18,101 nucleotides of DNA from Candidatus Gerdarchaeota archaeon (GCA_016839405.1 JAEOUJ010000280.1:1-18101); one strand, 5' to 3'; positions 1-7,345 are shown, counted from the first letter of the stretch. Notes: a model not told the origin generated them from the sequence alone. Made by a program: numbers and translations.

Positions 1-594
1 CAAGAAAAAATCAAAATTAAAATACCTCAATGGTTAAGAATTTTCTATATAATATCAGGTTCCATAAGCATTATTTTTGCTATTATTGTTTTAATTAATA
101 TTAAATTTGGGTATTTGATAACAGCTATCCTTTTTGGTATTGCTTTAATTACTATTGGAGTAACAAGAATCTTTGTGGGTATTTTTGATAAACAACAATC
201 AAAATGGCTGAATAGATTTAATATTGCAATAGGAGTGCTTTTAATTCCTATTGGTTTAATAGCGATAATTAAACATGATATAACTGTCAGATTGGTTTTT
301 GTTTTTATTGCTGTCGCATTTGTTTTGATAGGTATTGTTGGTGTAGTTAAAGGATTTGAAGAAAAGGCAAAAGAATCAATTTCCCGATTATTGTTGATTA
401 TTTATGGCTTTATATTAATATTAGTTGGAATAATTGATTTAGCAATTGATGAAATAGCAAAAATAACTCTAATTGTTATTCTATCAACAGGATTTATAGT
501 GATTGGTGTTCGAAGATTAACTGAAGGTGTAATAGGTTATACAACTAAAATTATACAAGAAGAAAAATCAAACACTCTTGAAAAAAAATCATGA
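1..594 (+). CDS. DUF308/HdeD-like polytopic membrane protein, 5' end cut off by the window
   Basis: The frame is open from base 1, so the gene starts outside the window; 197 residues are visible. A TTG at 115 could serve as a start, but the open frame before it already encodes a hydrophobic helix, so I treat the gene as partial. The product is a chain of about six short hydrophobic segments with few charged residues between them. Repeated patterns such as GIALITIGVTRIFVG, VAFVLIGIVGVVKG and STGFIVIGVRRLTEG give an internal repeat of about 40 residues. This arrangement is typical of DUF308/HdeD-type membrane proteins, whose biochemical role is not settled. The last 20 or so residues are hydrophilic and lysine/glutamate-rich, probably a cytoplasmic tail. 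It is convergent with the zinc-ribbon gene at 725-886, with a hairpin between them. The family call rests on pattern only. Confidence 0.75.
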   Translation, partial: QEKIKIKIPQWLRIFYIISGSISIIFAIIVLINIKFGYLITAILFGIALITIGVTRIFVGIFDKQQSKWLNRFNIAIGVLLIPIGLIAIIKHDITVRLVFVFIAVAFVLIGIVGVVKGFEEKAKESISRLLLIIYGFILILVGIIDLAIDEIAKITLIVILSTGFIVIGVRRLTEGVIGYTTKIIQEEKSNTLEKKS

Positions 595-672
595 ATTTCC
601 TTATATTCAAAAAATAAGAAAAAATAATTTATTAAAAAATTGTTAATGAGTTAAAAAATAAAAAATATTAGA

Positions 673-701
673 TTGAATTATAAAAAGTAATTATAATTCA
701 A
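673..701. terminator. Perfect 11-bp inverted repeat between convergent genes
   Basis: TTGAATTATAA (673-683) and TTATAATTCAA (691-701) are exact reverse complements separated by AAAGTAA. The repeat lies between the stops of two convergent genes (594 + and 725 -), so it could act as a bidirectional terminator or RNA 3'-end stem. The stem is AT-rich and has no long T run directly after it. The terminator role is inferred. Confidence 0.5.
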
Positions 702-724
702 CTAGGAATGTTAAGAGATAATTT

Positions 725-886
725 CTAATATCTTCTTGGCTTTCGTTTTCTGTAACATTCTTGACAGTAAACTGGTCGTTCACCATCTGGTTTGAATGGA
801 ACTTCAGTTTCAACACCACAATCTGAACAAGTTACCTTGTGCATTTCTCTTGGTGGTCTGTCTTGGTTACGGTTTCTATAACCCAT
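725..886 (-). CDS. Small zinc-ribbon protein, CxxC-x17-CxxC type
   Basis: A 53-residue basic protein. Its core is CSDC, then exactly 17 residues, then CQEC, matching the CxxC-x17-CxxC zinc-ribbon family (TIGR04272-like). An arginine-rich N-terminus (MGYRNRNQDRPPRE) and an RKRKPRRY tail flank it. Four cysteines should bind one zinc, and the strongly basic ends suggest nucleic-acid or ribosome contact, though no function is established. The frame extends 30 codons upstream to 976, but that extension is hydrophobic and unlike the family. A TATA-like element at 910-917 lies about 27 nt before the ATG at 886, consistent with a leaderless transcript starting there, so I chose 886. Confidence 0.85.
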   Translation of the reverse strand: MGYRNRNQDRPPREMHKVTCSDCGVETEVPFKPDGERPVYCQECYRKRKPRRY

Positions 887-909
887 CTTATTTTTGCACC
901 GATTATTAT

Positions 910-917
910 TTATTATA
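910..917 (-). promoter_or_regulatory. TATA-like promoter element of the CxxC-x17-CxxC gene
   Basis: TATAATAA on the minus strand is centred about 27 nt before the ATG at 886. That is the usual archaeal TATA-to-start distance for a leaderless mRNA, and no SD sequence precedes that ATG. Confidence 0.45.
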
Positions 918-1181
918 CATAAAGAACAGAAAATAAGTCTAAAGATAATTTTATACGAAATTAGACTAAAAGCCACTCGTTATAATTCACTTCATTCCTA
1001 TCTCGTTGGTTCATTAAATGTATATAATCAAAAACACTTATCAGTACTATTTAAAATTATGCTTTATATGCAAATACATCTCTGATAAGGAAAATTAATT
1101 CAAATAACTCTATTTAATGTACAAAAAATACTGTTCTAATATCTATTTTTAATAGTGATATTCTCCATGATAGTTTTAGAG

Positions 1182-1189
1182 ATATAAAT
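1182..1189 (+). promoter_or_regulatory. TATA-like promoter element of the gene at 1208
   Basis: ATATAAAT lies about 22 nt before the ATG at 1208. No SD motif is visible between them, which suggests a leaderless or nearly leaderless transcript. Confidence 0.4.
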
Positions 1190-1207
1190 ATAATATATGG
1201 GATAATA

Positions 1208-1945
1208 ATGGAAAAGAGAAATGAAGTAGCTTCTATAATAATTATTTCTGGATTAGTTCTGTCGTCTGTAATAATTCTTGGTGTTTTTAAACCATGGAAT
1301 GCTAATAATAGTGATTTAATCACTTTTATTCCTGATGAAATGTTTACTTATCCAGAACATACTGCTTGGTTATTAGCTGAAGTAGATATGCCCAATGTTG
1401 ATTCAAATTTAAAAATTGAACTTGATACTAATTCATCTATAGAATACGATCTAAAATATTGGGGTAAATATTTTGATTCCAATTTAATTGAGATATTTCT
1501 TTATCCAAATCAGACTCATTTAGATTATACAATTGAAGTTTCCTTAACTATATCAGGTAGCGAAATAGGAATAACGAGAAACTCAGCTATTGTTAAAGTT
1601 GTAAATTGGACTAGTAGTGTTACATCTGAAATAATTGAAATGCGAGATAGATTTGTTGAATATTTAGAAGAAAATTGCACTTCATTTCAAATTAATGAAA
1701 GTACAAGCTGGGAATCTTTTGGAACTACTCCAATGATTTTAATTGTAGAACATTATTTATTTAAATCTGAATACTGGGAAATGGAAGTTTCTAGACATGT
1801 AATGATACAACCCCATGATTGGGTCAAAGTTTATCTCCGACCTAGAAGATCAACATCACCTGTATGGTGTGGCATAATTACTTCATGGGGTTCAGGCAAT
1901 TATACAATTGATGAAATTGAACCACCAGAACAGATATTTAGATAG
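1208..1945 (+). CDS. Membrane-anchored extracytoplasmic protein of unknown function
   Basis: A 245-residue protein I do not recognise. It has a short charged N-terminus (MEKRNE), one hydrophobic helix at about residues 8-28 (VASIIIISGLVLSSVIILGV), then about 215 residues without further membrane segments. That topology suggests an uncleaved signal anchor with an outside domain. The outer part is rich in beta-type alternation and contains N-x-S/T sequons (for example NQT, NWT, NCT, NYT), consistent with an archaeal surface protein. The C-terminal part contains a Trp/Pro-rich stretch (SPVWCGIITSWGSGNYTI). The ATG start is supported by the TATA-like element about 22 nt upstream. The gene stands alone, convergent with the 57-aa zinc-ribbon gene. 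Confidence 0.75.
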   Translation: MEKRNEVASIIIISGLVLSSVIILGVFKPWNANNSDLITFIPDEMFTYPEHTAWLLAEVDMPNVDSNLKIELDTNSSIEYDLKYWGKYFDSNLIEIFLYPNQTHLDYTIEVSLTISGSEIGITRNSAIVKVVNWTSSVTSEIIEMRDRFVEYLEENCTSFQINESTSWESFGTTPMILIVEHYLFKSEYWEMEVSRHVMIQPHDWVKVYLRPRRSTSPVWCGIITSWGSGNYTIDEIEPPEQIFR

Positions 1946-1969
1946 AATAGTGAGAACTTTTCACTATTC
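1945..1969. terminator. Perfect 9-bp hairpin between convergent genes
   Basis: GAATAGTGA (1945-1953) pairs exactly with TCACTATTC (1961-1969) across a 7-nt loop. It begins on the last base of the plus-strand stop codon and ends three bases before the minus-strand stop at 1972. Its position filling the whole 26-nt gap suggests a shared bidirectional 3'-end signal. Confidence 0.55.
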
Positions 1970-1971
1970 AA

Positions 1972-2145
1972 CTAAATTGATTGGATATTTGATGGGTAAT
2001 TCCTTTCAATTAACTCTATCCAACATGAAACCTTCTTACAATTAGAACAATAGTAAACTCGATTGCTTCGTGGGTGAGGTTTTTCACAATTGAAACAAAT
2101 GTCATTATCATCTATTACATTATTACATCTGGGACAGTATTTCAT
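1972..2145 (-). CDS. 57-residue double zinc-ribbon-like protein
   Basis: A short gene of 57 codons, ATG at 2145 to TAG at 1972. The product begins MKYCPRCNNV and has CPRC-x9-CFNC, a classic N-terminal zinc ribbon, followed by a second cluster YYCSNCKKVSC. So there are seven cysteines, four of them in an unambiguous ribbon. Such proteins bind zinc and often act as small adaptors or nucleic-acid binders; no specific role can be assigned. GAGGG lies about 14 nt upstream of the ATG, and a TATA-like TTTATAAG lies near 2195-2203. It follows the GNAT gene (2250) on the same strand with a gap of about 105 nt, so its own promoter is likely. The regular CxxC spacing makes a chance open frame unlikely. 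Confidence 0.8.
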   Translation of the reverse strand: MKYCPRCNNVIDDNDICFNCEKPHPRSNRVYYCSNCKKVSCWIELIERNYPSNIQSI

Positions 2146-2249
2146 AATTCTAAAGCGCTCCCTCTAAAGAGAATGAATTTGCTAAATGAAATTAGCTTAT
2201 AAATACTTCTATAGATAAAAAATGGCAATTATGATTTGAACACAAAGTA

Positions 2250-3164
2250 TTATTCATTTTCATATTTCTTTAAAACATTTAGATATCGCATTGTTTCTTT
2301 ATATCCAATTTTTTGATAAAGACTATGAGCAGTTTCATTAGCCAATGTAACATCTAACACCATTTGTTCAACACCCGCTTTTTTGCAATTTTCATGGGAT
2401 TTCAACATGAGATATTTACCTAAACCATTTCCGCGATGTTCAGGTAAAATCGCAATAATCCAAACATATGAAGCTTTATCAGAGATATTAGAAATTATAT
2501 TAACTCCTACAATTTTATCATCCTTCTTTATTATCGGACTATCAGCTCTACAATTTTCTCCATCCATTTTACTTCTATAGAATAATTCCTTTATTGATGT
2601 TAAATCTGCAAATTGTACAAAAATCTCTCCATCCAATGTACCTTTAAATGCATCAATAACAATTTGAAGCTCTTCATCTAATTTATCTAATGTGAAATGA
2701 TCGACTTGATATGCTGAATTTAGTGTATTTTCTGGCATTTGATTTTCTTTTAAATCATAAACCATTCTAACTCTCGGATTAACTTTGAAATTGTCATTTT
2801 CTAATCGTTGGCTTATTTTAAGGCTATTGACAATAAATATTTGAAAGTATTTTTTATTCAATGATTTTAGCTGATTATAAGTAAAAGATAATAATTCAAA
2901 AATAATATCATCGTATTCTTTGCATTTTTTAGCAAATAATCTATTTGTTTTTATAATTTTATCCCATATATCACATGAAATAAAACCTTTGGATTCTTCA
3001 TTTATTGTAGCTAGAAAATATATAGAGTCTTCTCTATTGAAATGCTCCTCATAAACTTTTAATTGTTCAATTGTTTTCTCTTTTGGCAATTGATTTTCAC
3101 GAAGGAAATCTTTTAAGATTGATTTTAATTTATCAAATTCATTGATTTGTTCTATTTTTATCAA
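2250..3164 (-). CDS. Two-domain GNAT N-acetyltransferase
   Basis: The product has 304 residues from a TTG start at 3164. The C-terminal half is a clear GNAT acetyltransferase. It has the acetyl-CoA pyrophosphate-binding motif A in IAILPEHRGNGLGKYLM (R-G-N-G-L-G), followed by NETAHSLYQKIGYKE, the usual motif B with its Tyr. The N-terminal half has the GNAT strand/helix order (YFLATINEESKGFISCDIW) but no R/QxxGxG loop, so it is probably a degenerate second GNAT fold. Substrate unknown. The frame runs to an ATG at 3224, but the TATA box (3207-3215) lies inside that extension. GAGGTC at 3171-3176 sits correctly before TTG 3164, so the short form is preferred. A dyad site lies directly upstream of the TATA box. 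Confidence 0.85.
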   Translation of the reverse strand: MIKIEQINEFDKLKSILKDFLRENQLPKEKTIEQLKVYEEHFNREDSIYFLATINEESKGFISCDIWDKIIKTNRLFAKKCKEYDDIIFELLSFTYNQLKSLNKKYFQIFIVNSLKISQRLENDNFKVNPRVRMVYDLKENQMPENTLNSAYQVDHFTLDKLDEELQIVIDAFKGTLDGEIFVQFADLTSIKELFYRSKMDGENCRADSPIIKKDDKIVGVNIISNISDKASYVWIIAILPEHRGNGLGKYLMLKSHENCKKAGVEQMVLDVTLANETAHSLYQKIGYKETMRYLNVLKKYENE

Positions 3165-3206
3165 AATAATGACCTCTTGAAATGGTATATTAAAATAATG
3201 AAAGGG

Positions 3207-3215
3207 ATATATAAA
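3207..3215 (-). promoter_or_regulatory. TATA box of the GNAT gene
   Basis: TTTATATAT on the minus strand. Transcription would begin near 3185, giving a leader of about 20 nt that contains the SD GAGGTC (3171-3176) before the TTG at 3164. This places the upstream ATG at 3224 outside the transcript. Confidence 0.6.
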
Positions 3216-3217
3216 AA

Positions 3218-3235
3218 TTCTCACTACTGTGAGAG
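3218..3235. promoter_or_regulatory. Operator-like dyad TTCTC-N8-GAGAG upstream of the GNAT TATA box
   Basis: TTCTCACTACTGTGAGAG contains TCTCAC-TACT-GTGAGA as a perfect inner dyad. It immediately precedes the TATA box of the GNAT gene, in the BRE position. It matches the TTCTC-N8-GAGAA sites at 7346, 11461 and 11483 at nine of ten arm positions. Binding by a dimeric regulator is inferred. Confidence 0.5.
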
Positions 3236-3290
3236 ATGAACTGTAAAAAAAATAAGAATGTTTTATAACATAAATAGTCCTTTTCTTTAT

Positions 3291-3437
3291 ATGTTAAGAT
3301 ATCAAATTATAAGAAGAAGTCTATTAATTATTTTTACAATTATCTTATTTCCTATTAATATCTTAATATTTGCTGGACCGATACTTGTTTATTTTCCTCA
3401 ATTCATTAATCATTATTTATCCGCCAAAATTATATAG
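3291..3437 (+). CDS. Possible 48-residue single-pass membrane protein
   Basis: An open frame from ATG 3291 (or ATG 3258, giving 59 residues) to TAG 3437. The shorter form begins MLRYQIIRRSLLIIFTIILF, a short basic N-terminus followed by about 25 hydrophobic residues, and ends NHYLSAKII. A TATA-like TTTTATAA at 3260-3267 lies about 27 nt before ATG 3291, which would make it leaderless. The start also resembles the N-terminus of DppB-type ABC permeases, so it could be a remnant of one, but nothing permease-like follows in the same frame. AT-rich DNA readily gives hydrophobic open frames, so this is a weak call. Confidence 0.3.
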   Translation: MLRYQIIRRSLLIIFTIILFPINILIFAGPILVYFPQFINHYLSAKII

Positions 3438-3621
3438 ATATCTTTTATCTTGTGAATAATAAACCATTTTTAGTTATCAGTCTGAAAATTTTCACATGAA
3501 AAAATCAATACAATAATCAAACATTAATGCTACTATTTCGAAACCATTAGCAGACTTTGTTTAAAGAGTACCAAGATTATTTGTTAAAACACAACCTTAT
3601 ATTAAATTGAGGTGGAAGGCT
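3438..3621. other. Intergenic leader region of the caspase-like gene
   Basis: No gene is visible here. It contains a short palindrome TTTTCA-CA-TGAAAA (3489-3502) and possible TATA elements near 3558 (TTTAAAG) and 3597 (TTATATTA). I cannot decide which one drives the caspase-like gene. Confidence 0.4.
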
Positions 3622-4506
3622 TTGAAAAGAAAAGCATTGTACATAACATGCTTAACAATGATTTTTACATTATCACTAATAAGTGGAGTTATAACATTAG
3701 GAACAAACACTTTACGAACCGATGAAATTACTATTTTGGATTTCAATGAGGATCCAATTGGTAATGCTTACAAATACAAAAAAGGAGACGGTGTAGTCAA
3801 TAAATATGCCCTTCTAATAGGAATCTCGGATTATAACATTATAAACGATTTAAATTATGCTGATGAGGATGCTGCAGATTGGTTTAATTTTCTAATTACA
3901 TTAGATTATCAAATCACTGTCTTAGGTGATAGCCACCCAGAAGATTATCCTCAATGGGATGGTTTAGCAACGGAATACAATGTTCGTGTGGCTCTTGAGA
4001 GCATATTGACAATAGCAGATGAAGATGATATCGTTGTTTTTGCTACATCTGGACATGGTGGTAGAGGTCGATCTACAACTTTGGATGAATTTGTCTACTA
4101 TTTATGCATGTGGGATACATCAGCAGGAGAAAATGGGTACAATGGTTTAATTACTCATTTAGAACTTCAGGAAATGATGGCTCCTTCAGTTGCTAATACA
4201 TTTATTTTCATTGATCATTGCTATGCTGGTGGATTCCAAAATGTAATGCTCAATGATAACGCTGAAAAAATCTACATGGCTGTAACTTGTTCTGATAATG
4301 GTTATGGTTATGATGATCCAGAACATTTCAATGGTGCTTGGACATATTGGTTCCTCGAGTATGCTCTTATAGGAGAGCTTGGGGGAACAGCTTCAATGGA
4401 GGAAGCTTTTGATGTAGCTTATCCATTATTCATTGATATCTATCATCGACCTGGTGACTGGCCTAATGAATTTGACGGATCATTGAATGATCCATTCTAT
4501 CTTTAA
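3622..4506 (+). CDS. Secreted caspase/metacaspase-like cysteine protease (clan CD)
   Basis: 294 residues from a TTG start. Residues 1-27 form a signal peptide or N-anchor (MKRKALYITCLTMIFTLSL...). The clan CD fold follows: NKYALLIGISDYN, the first core strand with the Gly/Asp typical of caspases; an acidic helix (NYADEDAADWFNFL); DDIVVFATSGHGGRGR with the catalytic His at about 145; and NTFIFIDHCYAGGF with the catalytic Cys at about 200. Both dyad residues are therefore present. It is probably an exported endopeptidase; whether it cleaves after Arg/Lys (metacaspase) or Asp/Asn cannot be read here. The frame extends to TTG 3607, but GAGGTGG at 3609-3615 is a near-ideal SD six bases before TTG 3622, which decides the start. 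A strong hairpin terminator follows, so it is a single-gene unit. Confidence 0.85.
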   Translation: MKRKALYITCLTMIFTLSLISGVITLGTNTLRTDEITILDFNEDPIGNAYKYKKGDGVVNKYALLIGISDYNIINDLNYADEDAADWFNFLITLDYQITVLGDSHPEDYPQWDGLATEYNVRVALESILTIADEDDIVVFATSGHGGRGRSTTLDEFVYYLCMWDTSAGENGYNGLITHLELQEMMAPSVANTFIFIDHCYAGGFQNVMLNDNAEKIYMAVTCSDNGYGYDDPEHFNGAWTYWFLEYALIGELGGTASMEEAFDVAYPLFIDIYHRPGDWPNEFDGSLNDPFYL

Positions 4507-4518
4507 GAAGCAATTAAA

Positions 4519-4568
4519 GAACCAAACTTTGTGGTAAAAACAAAGATTGGTTCATTTTCTTTTATTTT
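4519..4568 (+). terminator. Strong hairpin followed by a T-rich tract
   Basis: Arms at 4519-4532 and 4540-4553 pair over 14 positions with one mismatch (GAACCAA/TTGGTTC and CTTTGT/ACAAAG) across a 7-nt loop. TTTTCTTTTATTTT (4555-4568) follows. It starts 13 nt after the stop of the caspase-like gene, a hairpin-plus-T arrangement resembling a bacterial intrinsic terminator. Confidence 0.75.
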
Positions 4569-4654
4569 GAAGTGAATTTTTAAGTAATTTTTTATTTACA
4601 TCTCTTTTTATAGAAAATTGACTAATGTATCAATATCCTATAGGGTGGATTATT

Positions 4655-6148
4655 ATGAGTGATAAAAAAGTTGTAATTATTGGTGCTGGAATTGCTGGTT
4701 TATCAGCTGGTTGTTATCTACAGATGAATGGTTATAAGAGCGAAATTTTCGAATTACATAACATTTCAGGTGGATTATGTACTAGTTGGGAAAGAAAAGG
4801 ATATACATTTGATGGATGCATTCATTGGCTTGTTGGATCAAGTCCTGCAAATTCTCTCTATGATATTTGGAGCGAGTTAGGAGCTATTGATAATGAAACA
4901 GAAATTGTTGATCCGGAGATTTTTTCTAGAATAGAAACAAAGGATGGATTACATTTCAATATATATACTAATATAGACAAATTAGAAGCTGAAATGCTTC
5001 GACTTTCTTCTAAAGATGAAGAAATTATCAAAGAATTTACAGATGCGATTAGATTTTTCATAACATTTGAATGTTCAATGGATAATCCACCTCCTCCAGA
5101 AGTTCAAAGAACATTTGGAGAAAAAATTCCAGCTTTCTATAAAAAATGGGTCTATATGCCAATAAGTGAATATGTCAACAAGATTTCTGATCCTATACTA
5201 AAAATGTTCTTTCAAAAAATATTTGGAGATTTTATCGGTGATGAAGGATCTATTTTTATGTTATTAGCTACATTAGGTTATATGTCTGCAAAAACCGCAG
5301 GATATCCTATTGGAGGATCACGTCCTTTTGCCAAAAGGATTGAAAATAAATACCTAAAATTAGGTGGTAAAATTCATTTCAATTCTCGAGTTAAGGAAAT
5401 AATTGTGGATAATGGTAAGGCAACAGGTATTATACTTGAAAATGGAAAAAAAATATTAGCGGATATAGTTATTTCAGCAGCTGATGGATATGATACTATT
5501 TTCAATATGTTGAAAGGGAAATATCTAGATGATGAAATCAAATGGTATTATGAGAATTTAACACCATTTCCACCTATTTGTCAAATCTCATTAGGCATTG
5601 CTGATGATTTTAAAGGAATTCCTCATTCGCTAGCTATTCCATTAAAGAAACCGATAAAAGTAGATCCTAAAACAGATTTGAAGGAAATTGGGTTAAGAAT
5701 TTTTAATTTTGATCCAACATTAGCTCCAAAAGGAAAAACAGCTGTTGTTACGTTCTTTTATTCAAAAGATTATGAATATTGGACAAATATGCGTGAAAAT
5801 AACAGGAAAAAATACAATGAAATAAAAGAACGATTAGCAAATGAAATAATTGATCAATTAGAAAATAGATTTCCAAATATAAAATCTAAAATTGAAGTTA
5901 TTGATGTTTCAACGCCAGCAACATTTATTCGATATACAAATAATTGGAAGGGAAGCTATGAAGGATGGTTGCCTGATAAGAAGGTAATGGGTAAAACAAT
6001 AACCGAAACGCTTCCAGGTTTGGATAATTTCTATATGGTAGGTCATTGGACTCGACCAGGTGGTGGATTACCTCCAGCAGCTATGTCTGGTAAGAAGATT
6101 GCTGGAATTATTTGTAAAAAAGATGAAAAAGAATTCACAATTATTTAA
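4655..6148 (+). CDS. FAD-dependent oxidoreductase, phytoene desaturase / retinol saturase-like (CrtI family)
   Basis: 497 residues from ATG 4655. The N-terminus has the FAD-binding Rossmann motif KKVVIIGAGIAGLSAG (G10-x-G12-x-x-G15), then the family motif HNISGGLCTSWERKGYTFD with the conserved GG. CIHWLVG follows, as in CrtISO/retinol-saturase proteins. The C-terminus has the second FAD contact, LPGLDNFYMVGHWTRPGGG followed by PPAAMSGKKIA. Length fits the family (about 490-500). Members desaturate, isomerise or saturate polyenes and isoprenoid chains with FAD. No carotenoid genes are nearby, so the substrate is open; lipid-chain or retinoid-like redox chemistry is possible. SD AGGGTGG at 4642-4648 lies six bases before the ATG, so the longer frame from 4625 is rejected. 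A T-rich tract follows the stop. A second family member is cut at the right edge (17937-18101). Confidence 0.88.
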   Translation: MSDKKVVIIGAGIAGLSAGCYLQMNGYKSEIFELHNISGGLCTSWERKGYTFDGCIHWLVGSSPANSLYDIWSELGAIDNETEIVDPEIFSRIETKDGLHFNIYTNIDKLEAEMLRLSSKDEEIIKEFTDAIRFFITFECSMDNPPPPEVQRTFGEKIPAFYKKWVYMPISEYVNKISDPILKMFFQKIFGDFIGDEGSIFMLLATLGYMSAKTAGYPIGGSRPFAKRIENKYLKLGGKIHFNSRVKEIIVDNGKATGIILENGKKILADIVISAADGYDTIFNMLKGKYLDDEIKWYYENLTPFPPICQISLGIADDFKGIPHSLAIPLKKPIKVDPKTDLKEIGLRIFNFDPTLAPKGKTAVVTFFYSKDYEYWTNMRENNRKKYNEIKERLANEIIDQLENRFPNIKSKIEVIDVSTPATFIRYTNNWKGSYEGWLPDKKVMGKTITETLPGLDNFYMVGHWTRPGGGLPPAAMSGKKIAGIICKKDEKEFTII

Positions 6149-6166
6149 AATACAAACAAAAACTCC

Positions 6167-6189
6167 TTTTCTTTCATTTTTATTTTTTT
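6167..6189 (+). terminator. T-rich archaeal-type terminator
   Basis: A run of 23 bases with only four non-T positions begins 19 nt after the stop of the FAD oxidoreductase. Archaeal RNA polymerase terminates at such T tracts; no hairpin precedes it. Confidence 0.55.
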
Positions 6190-6326
6190 AATATATAATT
6201 ATTAGTAACAACTGATATTAGTTTTTTTTAATAAAATATATGAATTTTCAAAATACCTAAAACTTCATATGTTCATTTTAATTTATTTAAAATGTTTATT
6301 TTTAACAAATTAGGGTGGGTAAAAAA

Positions 6327-6953
6327 TTGGCTTGGTTAAAAAAATTGAAAATTAGTTTGGATAAACACACAAAAAAAGATGTAAAAGAAAAAATCATGGA
6401 AGGAAGCGAAGAAGTAAACCTAAAATCTCAAAGTGAAAGTAAGACAGAGTGGGTAAAAGGGGCAATTGAGAAAATAGATAAATTAGTAGATAAGGAAACA
6501 GGAAAAAAGATTTTGTTAAGTTGTTGTGATGTTTTCCCAAAAACACGTATAAAACCAATGAAAGAAAAATATCTAGAAACTAGTAGTATTGATGCTGTTC
6601 TTGAATTAATGCATAAAGATTCCTCTTGGGGAGGTCTTTCCTATTATGAATACCCTTACAGAAAAGGAAATACAATTTATGTTACAAAGAATCCATTTAA
6701 TCCTAAAAAATATGAAGAAACTAAAGATGAGAATATGAAAAAATATTATTATTGTCATTGTGGCTTAGTAAAAAATTCACTTAAATCAGGGAATACAAAA
6801 ATATCTCCAATTTTCTGCTATTGCGGTGCAGGATGGTATAAAACCTTGTGGGAAGGCATAATTGAAAAACCTGTTGAAATTGAAGTTTTACAATCTGTAG
6901 TTCAAGGTGACAATTGTTGTGAATTTGCTATTCGTTTACCTATTGAATTATAG
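6327..6953 (+). CDS. Cys-rich protein with a CHC...CYC-x-AGW C-terminal domain (possibly DUF6144-like)
   Basis: 208 residues from TTG 6327. The first 60 residues are lysine/glutamate-rich and probably helical. Then come LLSCCDVFPKTR and a Trp-Gly-Gly segment (SSWGGLSYYEY). The C-terminal domain, from about residue 139, reads KKYYYCHCGLVKNSLKSG, ISPIFCYCGAGWYK, then VLQSVVQGDNCCEFAIRLP. This domain is shared at about half of positions with the protein at 10412-11401. The closing VxGxxxCxFAI pattern resembles V4R-like and DUF6144 proteins; the family name is tentative and no function is assigned. Clustered CxC pairs suggest metal or thiol chemistry. AGGGTGGG at 6312-6319 is the SD, so TTG 6327 is preferred over GTG 6315, which lies inside it. 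Convergent with a TIGR04076 gene 24 nt away. Confidence 0.75.
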   Translation: MAWLKKLKISLDKHTKKDVKEKIMEGSEEVNLKSQSESKTEWVKGAIEKIDKLVDKETGKKILLSCCDVFPKTRIKPMKEKYLETSSIDAVLELMHKDSSWGGLSYYEYPYRKGNTIYVTKNPFNPKKYEETKDENMKKYYYCHCGLVKNSLKSGNTKISPIFCYCGAGWYKTLWEGIIEKPVEIEVLQSVVQGDNCCEFAIRLPIEL

Positions 6954-6977
6954 ACAAATCTAAATTTAATTATATAA

Positions 6978-7247
6978 TCATTCCAACTCTTTTCTTGTAA
7001 TTTTAAATGTAACATTACCTTTGTTAGGGCAAGAATGAACATCAGAATTGGGATTATCTTGACACCATGGAAATTTGGCTTCATATTTCATAGCATAGAT
7101 CTTTGGCAACATGCAATATAATGCTGTATGACATAATTTTTCTTCAATAAAATCATTTTCAAATATAACCTTATTACCAACTTCATGACCTATGGTGCAT
7201 TTTTCATTAACTTTGATTACTTCTACTTCAATTCGCTTATATGGCAT
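6978..7247 (-). CDS. TIGR04076 family small protein
   Basis: 89 residues from ATG 7247. The pattern matches the TIGR04076 family of about 90 residues: strand-rich start (KRIEVEVIKVNEKCTIGHEVG), GH-x-x-G-x-x-V-x-F, EEKLCHTALYCMLPKIYAM, AKFPWCQDN, and the ending CPNKGNVTFKITRKE. The function of the family is unknown. Conserved Cys residues (in EKCTIGH, KLCHTA and SCPN) suggest a metal or redox site. GGTGA lies five bases before ATG 7247, so I reject the longer frame from TTG 7259. It is convergent with the Cys-rich gene at 6327-6953 and is one of three family members in the window. Confidence 0.8.
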   Translation of the reverse strand: MPYKRIEVEVIKVNEKCTIGHEVGNKVIFENDFIEEKLCHTALYCMLPKIYAMKYEAKFPWCQDNPNSDVHSCPNKGNVTFKITRKELE

Positions 7248-7345
7248 ATAATTCACCAAAAAAAGAATTATTTAATTTATTAAATCAATTTTCTATTACT
7301 CTTTTATTAAAAATAATTGAAGTAAATTTTAATAGTAGGTATTCA

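Larger units (their letters stand above)
887..1207. other. Intergenic stretch with two divergent promoters, no convincing gene
   Basis: This region separates the zinc-ribbon gene (-) from the membrane-anchored protein (+). It contains a TATA-like element for each gene near its two ends. A 63-codon open frame at 894-1085 (+) has low-complexity, non-protein-like composition and starts inside the minus-strand promoter, so I do not call it. I see no RNA gene, and no dyad like those found elsewhere in the window. Confidence 0.6.

Noticed and set aside
894..1085. 63-codon plus-strand open frame overlapping the zinc-ribbon promoter
   Set aside because: Low-complexity, non-protein-like product, no SD or TATA in position, and it overlaps a minus-strand promoter that has better support.
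2383..2580. Plus-strand open frame inside the two-domain GNAT gene
   Set aside because: It is antisense to the acetyl-CoA-binding motif of a clear GNAT protein and encodes nothing recognisable.
3489..3502. Short palindrome TTTTCA-CA-TGAAAA before the caspase-like gene
   Set aside because: AT-rich and short, found only once, and not at a clear distance from a promoter; easily due to chance in this composition.
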